A stretch of DNA of 10,973 nt from Bacteroidia bacterium (GTDB lineage Bacteria > Bacteroidota > Bacteroidia > Cytophagales > Cyclobacteriaceae), in NCBI GenBank assembly GCA_016650355.1, contig JAENVX010000062.1:1-10973 (forward strand), given 5' to 3'. Shown here one piece after another: positions 6,695-10,973 of this stretch. Made by a program: the position numbers and the translations under genes. Under the pieces are notes generated by a model. That model searched no databases and had not been told where the DNA came from. It saw nothing but the letters and a program-made list of their open reading frames with translations. The first letter of the stretch is position 1; each line of letters starts with the position of its first letter.

Positions 6695-7534
6695 ATGAAT
6701 ACCATACATTTCCATAAGTATCAGGCAACGGGCAATGATTTTGTATTGATTGACAATCGCGCAGGAAAATATTCCTTTACAAAGGATCAAATCGCAAAAG
6801 TTTGCGACCGCAGGTTTGGCGTGGGGGCCGATGGACTTTTGTTGATTGAGAAGCATCCCTCTTTCGATTTTAATCTTGTGTATTACAACAGTGATGGATC
6901 CCAAAGCCTTTGTGGCAATGGCAGCCGCGCTGCCGTAATGATGGCCTCTTCTTTAGGTATGCTCAATGGCAAAACGATTTTTAATGCCTACGATGGATCT
7001 CACGAGGCCGAGGTATTGCCTAACGGCATTATTCGATTGAAAATGAATAATGTGAAAGCAGTAAAAATGATGGGAGAAGATATATTCATAAATACGGGCT
7101 CACCGCACTTCATTCGATTTGTAAAAAAACTTGAAGGGTATCCAGTACTAGAAGAGGGTAGAAAAATCCGCTACAGTGAAGCCTACTCTCCACACGGTGC
7201 CAATGCAAATTTTGTTGAGCTACAAAATGATAATTCAATATTCGTTCGTACTTACGAGCGCGGTGTTGAAGACGAAACTTTGTCCTGCGGAACAGGAGTT
7301 ACAGCCGCAGCGCTCGCAGCTTCGTTAAAAGGCTATCGCTCTCCAGTTGTTGTAAAGGTTTTGGGTGGGGAACTTTCTGTCGAGTTTAAAACCGGTGAAT
7401 TGAATGCGTTAGCTGAGCAGGCAGGCATAAAGGCAGAGATCAACAACCCTTCCGCAACTAATACAGGCATATTTCACGATATTTTCCTCATTGGTCCTGC
7501 CAAAATGGTATTTGAAGGAGACTTGGAGCTATAA
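6695..7534 (+). CDS. dapF: Diaminopimelate epimerase
   Basis: This 279-residue cytoplasmic enzyme interconverts LL- and meso-diaminopimelate without a cofactor, supplying meso-DAP for peptidoglycan and the precursor of lysine. Its two pseudo-symmetric halves show the family motifs: G-N-D-F (13-16), G-A-D-G-L-L (44-49), N-S-D-G (65-68), catalytic Cys73 in C-G-N-G-S-R, and second catalytic Cys198 in S-C-G-T-G with the following T-A-A-A. The C-terminus has the expected G-P-A-x-x-V-F-E-G (267-275). Total length is close to the usual 270-280. One oddity is that about 31 residues (232-262) separate the L-S-V-E-F strand from the F-L-I-G-P-A strand, where the E. coli enzyme has about six. The rest of the chain is correspondingly compact. 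The ATG at 6695 gives the normal N-terminus (H-K-Y-Q-A-T-G-N-D-F). It may be co-transcribed with the small gene upstream; secA follows after 102 bp. Confidence 0.96.
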   Translation: MNTIHFHKYQATGNDFVLIDNRAGKYSFTKDQIAKVCDRRFGVGADGLLLIEKHPSFDFNLVYYNSDGSQSLCGNGSRAAVMMASSLGMLNGKTIFNAYDGSHEAEVLPNGIIRLKMNNVKAVKMMGEDIFINTGSPHFIRFVKKLEGYPVLEEGRKIRYSEAYSPHGANANFVELQNDNSIFVRTYERGVEDETLSCGTGVTAAALAASLKGYRSPVVVKVLGGELSVEFKTGELNALAEQAGIKAEINNPSATNTGIFHDIFLIGPAKMVFEGDLEL

Positions 7535-7556
7535 TTGCACCCCCAAAATCTTTATC

Positions 7557-7587
7557 TTTAGGCCCTTTTAAACAAGTCTTGAATTTG
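7557..7587 (+). promoter_or_regulatory. Possible secA promoter (TTTA-19-TGAATTTG)
   Basis: In the dapF-secA gap, TTTA (7557-7560) and TGAATTTG (7580-7587) are separated by 19 bp, the normal spacing for Bacteroidota -33 and -7 boxes, but each differs by one base from consensus. The secA ATG lies 49 bases downstream of the second box. The leader also contains a short direct repeat, AAGACTA, at 7608-7614 and 7621-7627. A weak candidate. Confidence 0.25.
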
Positions 7588-7636
7588 TAGGCAACTATTA
7601 TGGAGTAAAGACTAAAAATTAAGACTATTAACTTTT

Positions 7637-10600
7637 ATGCTAGAATTCATCGCAAAAATTTTTGGGAATAAATCAGAGAAAGATATAAAGCAAGTCATGC
7701 CGCTGGTGGAAGAAACCAAACGCGAAGGCGAAAAGCTTTTATCGATCTCGAATGATGATCTGAGGAAAAAGACCTTAGAAATCCAAAACGATATCAATAC
7801 TGCACTAAAACCGATCGATGACCAAATAGCAGGCCTTCACAAAAGAATAGCAGATGAACCCAATCTTGACTTAAATGAGAAAGAATCAGTCTTTGCAAAT
7901 ATTGATGCGCTGGAACTAGACCGCAACAAAGAACTTGAAAAGATTTTGTTAATTGTTCTCGCCAGGGCGTTTGCTATTGTACGTGAAACAGCCCGAAGGT
8001 TCAAGGAAAATGAATACCTGGAGGTAGCAGCGCAGGATTACGATATCCAACTTTCCGCCAAGCACGAAAATGTTAAAGTGGTTGGTGACAAAGCGCATTG
8101 GTATAACAAATGGATGGCGGCCGGTAACCTGATTACCTGGGATATGGTGCACTACGATGTTCAGATCATAGGAGGAATTGTGTTACACCAGGGTAAAATT
8201 TCAGAGATGGCAACCGGTGAGGGGAAAACATTGGTGGCAACCTTCCCCATGTTTTTGAATGCGCTTGCCAAGCGTGGTGTGCATCTGGTTACCGTGAACA
8301 ATTACCTCGCTGTGCGCGATAGCGAATGGATGGCACCGCTTTTTCAATTCCATGGTTTGACGATCGATTGCATTGACAAGCATGAGCCCAATTCACTTGA
8401 GCGAAGAAATGCGTACAGGGCAGACATTACCTACGGTACCAATAATGAATTTGGTTTTGACTACCTCCGCGATAATATGGCCCGTGACCCCGAAGAGCTT
8501 GTGCAACGCGGTCATCATTTCGCCATGGTAGATGAAGTAGATAGTGTTCTTGTGGATGAAGCCCGTACACCATTAATTATTTCAGGACCAATCCCAAGGG
8601 GAGATGAACATGAATTCTATGATTTGAAGCCGAGGATTTTCAAAATTGTAGAAGCTCAAAAGAAATTAATCAACCAGTATTTAAATGATGCTAAGAAATT
8701 ATTGGCTGATGGCATGGATAAAGACGGAGGGGTTTCTTTGTTTCGCGCTCATCGCGGAATGCCAAAGTACAAGCCGCTAATAAAGCTGCTTAGCGAAATG
8801 GGAATAAAAAACGTGTTGCAGAAAACGGAAAATTTTTATCTGCAGGACAACAAGAAAATGATGCCAGAAGCGGACGCACCTCTCTTCTTTGTAATTGATG
8901 AAAAAGATAATAGCGTTGACCTTACTGACAAAGGAATTGACTTGATTACAGGAGCAGGTGAAGATCCTAAGTTTTTCATCATGCCGGAAATTGGCACAGA
9001 GCTTAATAAAATCGAAAAAGATACTTCCCTCTCTCCTGAAGAACGATTTTCCAAAAAAGAAAATCTTATTCGTGAATACACAACCAAGTCTCAACGCATA
9101 CACAGTGTAAATCAATTGCTGAAGGCCTACACGCTATTTGAAAAAGATACCGAGTATATTATTGTTGATGGCAAAGTGAAAATCGTGGATGAACAAACCG
9201 GTCGCGTATTAGATGGAAGACGGTACTCTGACGGCCTTCACCAGGCCATTGAAGCGAAGGAAAATGTGAAGGTAGAAGATGCCACACAAACGTATGCGAC
9301 AATTACGTTGCAAAATTATTTCCGGATGTATCACAAACTAGCGGGTATGACAGGCACGGCTGTAACAGAAGCTGGTGAACTTTGGGATATCTACAAATTG
9401 GATGTCGTGACCATCCCTACCAATAGGCCTATGACCCGCAAGGACATGGACGACCTTGTGTACAAAACAGTACGAGAAAAGTTTAGCTCCGTAGTAGAAG
9501 AAATTGTGAAGCTGACAAGCGAAGGTAGGCCGGTGTTAGTGGGTACCACCTCTGTGGAGATTTCAGAATTGCTTAGCCGCATGTTGCAGATCAAAAAGAT
9601 AAAGCACAATGTATTAAATGCAAAGCAGCATCAACGCGAAGCGGAGATTGTTGCGGAAGCGGGTAAACCGGGCACAGTGACAATTGCTACCAACATGGCA
9701 GGTCGGGGTACTGATATTAAGCTTACACCCGAATCGAAAGCTGCCGGTGGCCTTGCTATCATTGGCACTGAGCGGCACGAATCCCGTAGGGTTGACAGAC
9801 AGTTACGCGGTCGTTCTGGTCGCCAGGGTGATCCTGGAACTTCACAGTTTTATGTGTCTCTGGAAGATAACCTCATGCGTTTGTTTATGCCGGAGCGTAT
9901 TGCCAGGATTATGGACAGACTAGGCTTGAAAGAAGGTGAAGTCATTTCACACTCAATGGTTACAAACTCCATTGAACGGGCCCAGAAAAAAGTGGAAGAG
10001 AATAACTTCGGTATACGAAAGCGTTTGCTCGAATATGATAACGTGATGAATTCTCAACGCGAGGTGATTTACAAACGCAGAAGAAATGCGCTCTTTGGCG
10101 AACGCTTGCAATTGGACATTCTCACCATGCTTTTTGATACGTGCGAGGATATGGTTGCCAATGCCAAGGCAGGAGAAAATTTTGACGATTTTAAATTAGA
10201 TAATTTAAGGATACTTGGCTTTGAGTTGAAAATGTCAGCTGAAGAAATAATGAAAATGGAGCAGGGTGTTCTAGCTGAAAAATTATATCATCAGGCCTTG
10301 ACCCACTATGAACAAAAAAATAAAATGGTGGCTGAAAAAGCTATCCCTGTGATCAGAGATGTTTATAAAACACGAGGTGCAACCGTACAGGAGATACTAG
10401 TGCCGTTTACAGATGGCACAAAACAAATTGGGGTTGCAGCAAACCTAAAGGCCTGCGTAGATACCAACAATGTTGAGTTGATTAAATCGATGGAGAAGAT
10501 GATTACCCTTGCCATCATTGATCAACAGTGGAAAGAACACCTGCGCGACATGGACGATTTGAAACAGTCTGTTCAAAATGCAGTATACGAACAGAAAGAT

Positions 10601-10973
10601 CCTTTGTTAATTTATAAGTTCGAAGGCTTCGAAGCGTTCAAGCGATTTATAGCACGTGTGAACGAAGAGACTATTTCATTCTTAATGAAAGCCGACATAC
10701 CGCTCCGTGAACAGGAGCAGGTACAGGAAGCACGCTCACAGAAAAGGGTGAGGCTGAGCGAGCAAAAAGAAGAATCACGGTCTTTGCTGCAAGGTGGTGG
10801 ACAGCAAGCGCAAGGGCAGCAACAGCGGCCGGTGGAAGAGAAGATTATGCCAGTTAAATCTGAGCGAGTAGCAGGACGCAACGACAAAGTGACGGTGCAG
10901 TATCCTGATGGGCGCGTGTTGAAGGATGTTAAGTATAAAAAAGTTGAAGACGATGTTCAGGCCGGAAAATGTA
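7637..10973 (+). CDS. secA: Preprotein translocase ATPase SecA (3' end cut by the window)
   Basis: SecA is the cytoplasmic motor that pushes unfolded secretory proteins through SecYEG using ATP. The open frame runs 1112 codons to the edge with no stop. The last codons read A-G-K-C, and Bacteroidota SecA proteins normally end two to four residues later, so it is nearly complete. Motifs are Walker A M-A-T-G-E-G-K-T (191-198), Walker B V-D-E-V-D (298-302) followed by E-A-R-T-P-L-I-I-S-G, V-D-E-Q-T-G-R (517-523), G-R-G-T-D (689-693), and the arginine-finger motif Q-L-R-G-R-S-G-R-Q-G (722-731). The first ATPase domain has an N-terminal insertion (about 50-150) relative to E. coli, and there is extra sequence in the preprotein-binding region (about 325-460). 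The second ATPase domain lacks the long E. coli loop after G-R-G-T-D. A Gln/Gly-rich linker lies near 1052-1064. No zinc-binding Cys cluster is seen at the tail. The ATG at 7637 gives the usual M-L-E-F-I start. Confidence 0.97.
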   Translation, partial: MLEFIAKIFGNKSEKDIKQVMPLVEETKREGEKLLSISNDDLRKKTLEIQNDINTALKPIDDQIAGLHKRIADEPNLDLNEKESVFANIDALELDRNKELEKILLIVLARAFAIVRETARRFKENEYLEVAAQDYDIQLSAKHENVKVVGDKAHWYNKWMAAGNLITWDMVHYDVQIIGGIVLHQGKISEMATGEGKTLVATFPMFLNALAKRGVHLVTVNNYLAVRDSEWMAPLFQFHGLTIDCIDKHEPNSLERRNAYRADITYGTNNEFGFDYLRDNMARDPEELVQRGHHFAMVDEVDSVLVDEARTPLIISGPIPRGDEHEFYDLKPRIFKIVEAQKKLINQYLNDAKKLLADGMDKDGGVSLFRAHRGMPKYKPLIKLLSEMGIKNVLQKTENFYLQDNKKMMPEADAPLFFVIDEKDNSVDLTDKGIDLITGAGEDPKFFIMPEIGTELNKIEKDTSLSPEERFSKKENLIREYTTKSQRIHSVNQLLKAYTLFEKDTEYIIVDGKVKIVDEQTGRVLDGRRYSDGLHQAIEAKENVKVEDATQTYATITLQNYFRMYHKLAGMTGTAVTEAGELWDIYKLDVVTIPTNRPMTRKDMDDLVYKTVREKFSSVVEEIVKLTSEGRPVLVGTTSVEISELLSRMLQIKKIKHNVLNAKQHQREAEIVAEAGKPGTVTIATNMAGRGTDIKLTPESKAAGGLAIIGTERHESRRVDRQLRGRSGRQGDPGTSQFYVSLEDNLMRLFMPERIARIMDRLGLKEGEVISHSMVTNSIERAQKKVEENNFGIRKRLLEYDNVMNSQREVIYKRRRNALFGERLQLDILTMLFDTCEDMVANAKAGENFDDFKLDNLRILGFELKMSAEEIMKMEQGVLAEKLYHQALTHYEQKNKMVAEKAIPVIRDVYKTRGATVQEILVPFTDGTKQIGVAANLKACVDTNNVELIKSMEKMITLAIIDQQWKEHLRDMDDLKQSVQNAVYEQKDPLLIYKFEGFEAFKRFIARVNEETISFLMKADIPLREQEQVQEARSQKRVRLSEQKEESRSLLQGGGQQAQGQQQRPVEEKIMPVKSERVAGRNDKVTVQYPDGRVLKDVKYKKVEDDVQAGKC

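Noticed and set aside
7608..7627. Short direct repeat AAGACTA in the secA leader.
   Set aside because: Seven AT-rich bases repeated once is weak evidence for a regulatory site; noted in the promoter entry only.
8777..9115. A 112-codon minus-strand open frame and an overlapping 83-codon one inside secA.
   Set aside because: Both lie antisense within a clearly conserved part of secA and show no recognisable domain or start signal.
9684..9923. A 79-codon + strand open frame within secA in another frame.
   Set aside because: It is a shadow of the GRGTD and arginine-finger region of secA, which is intact in its own frame.

Overview
The window looks like chromosomal DNA of a Bacteroidota bacterium, most likely of the Cytophagales type. 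The evidence is the long Bacteroidota-style SecA with a Gln-rich tail, a DUF4834-like small membrane protein, a predicted outer-membrane beta-barrel protein ending in an aromatic residue, promoter-like TAnnTTTG motifs, weak Shine-Dalgarno signals and AT-leaning base use. Nothing indicates a phage, transposase, integrase or CRISPR array. This is mostly housekeeping and envelope DNA.

Left part (1-4528): the last 28 codons of a probable tRNA pseudouridine synthase gene (truA) are followed by a compact REP-like double hairpin. Next comes an MdlB-like ABC half-exporter on the + strand and a secreted, probably outer-membrane barrel protein (+). Convergent with these is a second, MdlA-like ABC half-exporter (-). 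The two half-exporters have complementary active-site defects. One keeps the catalytic Glu but has an SVGQ signature; the other has a perfect LSGGQ signature but Asp in place of the catalytic Glu. This is the pattern expected of the two subunits of a heterodimeric exporter, although here they lie on opposite strands.

Middle (4627-6694): a membrane sensor histidine kinase (-) with a multi-pass MASE1-like N-terminus and no response regulator beside it starts at a GTG. It diverges from a small one-helix DUF4834-like protein (+). The 167-bp region between them holds a 17-bp tandem repeat and a good promoter-like box facing the small gene. A perfect 9-bp inverted repeat lies between the small gene and dapF.

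Right part (6695-10973): dapF (diaminopimelate epimerase, for meso-DAP and lysine) is followed by secA, the motor ATPase of the Sec preprotein translocase. secA runs off the right edge within a few codons of its natural end. It is the largest gene in the window.

The shared theme is the cell envelope: peptidoglycan precursor (dapF), protein export (secA), an outer-membrane protein, two exporters and a membrane sensor. I see no convincing new multi-gene system. The points most worth following are the split complementary ABC pair, the REP-like element and the tandem repeat upstream of the kinase.
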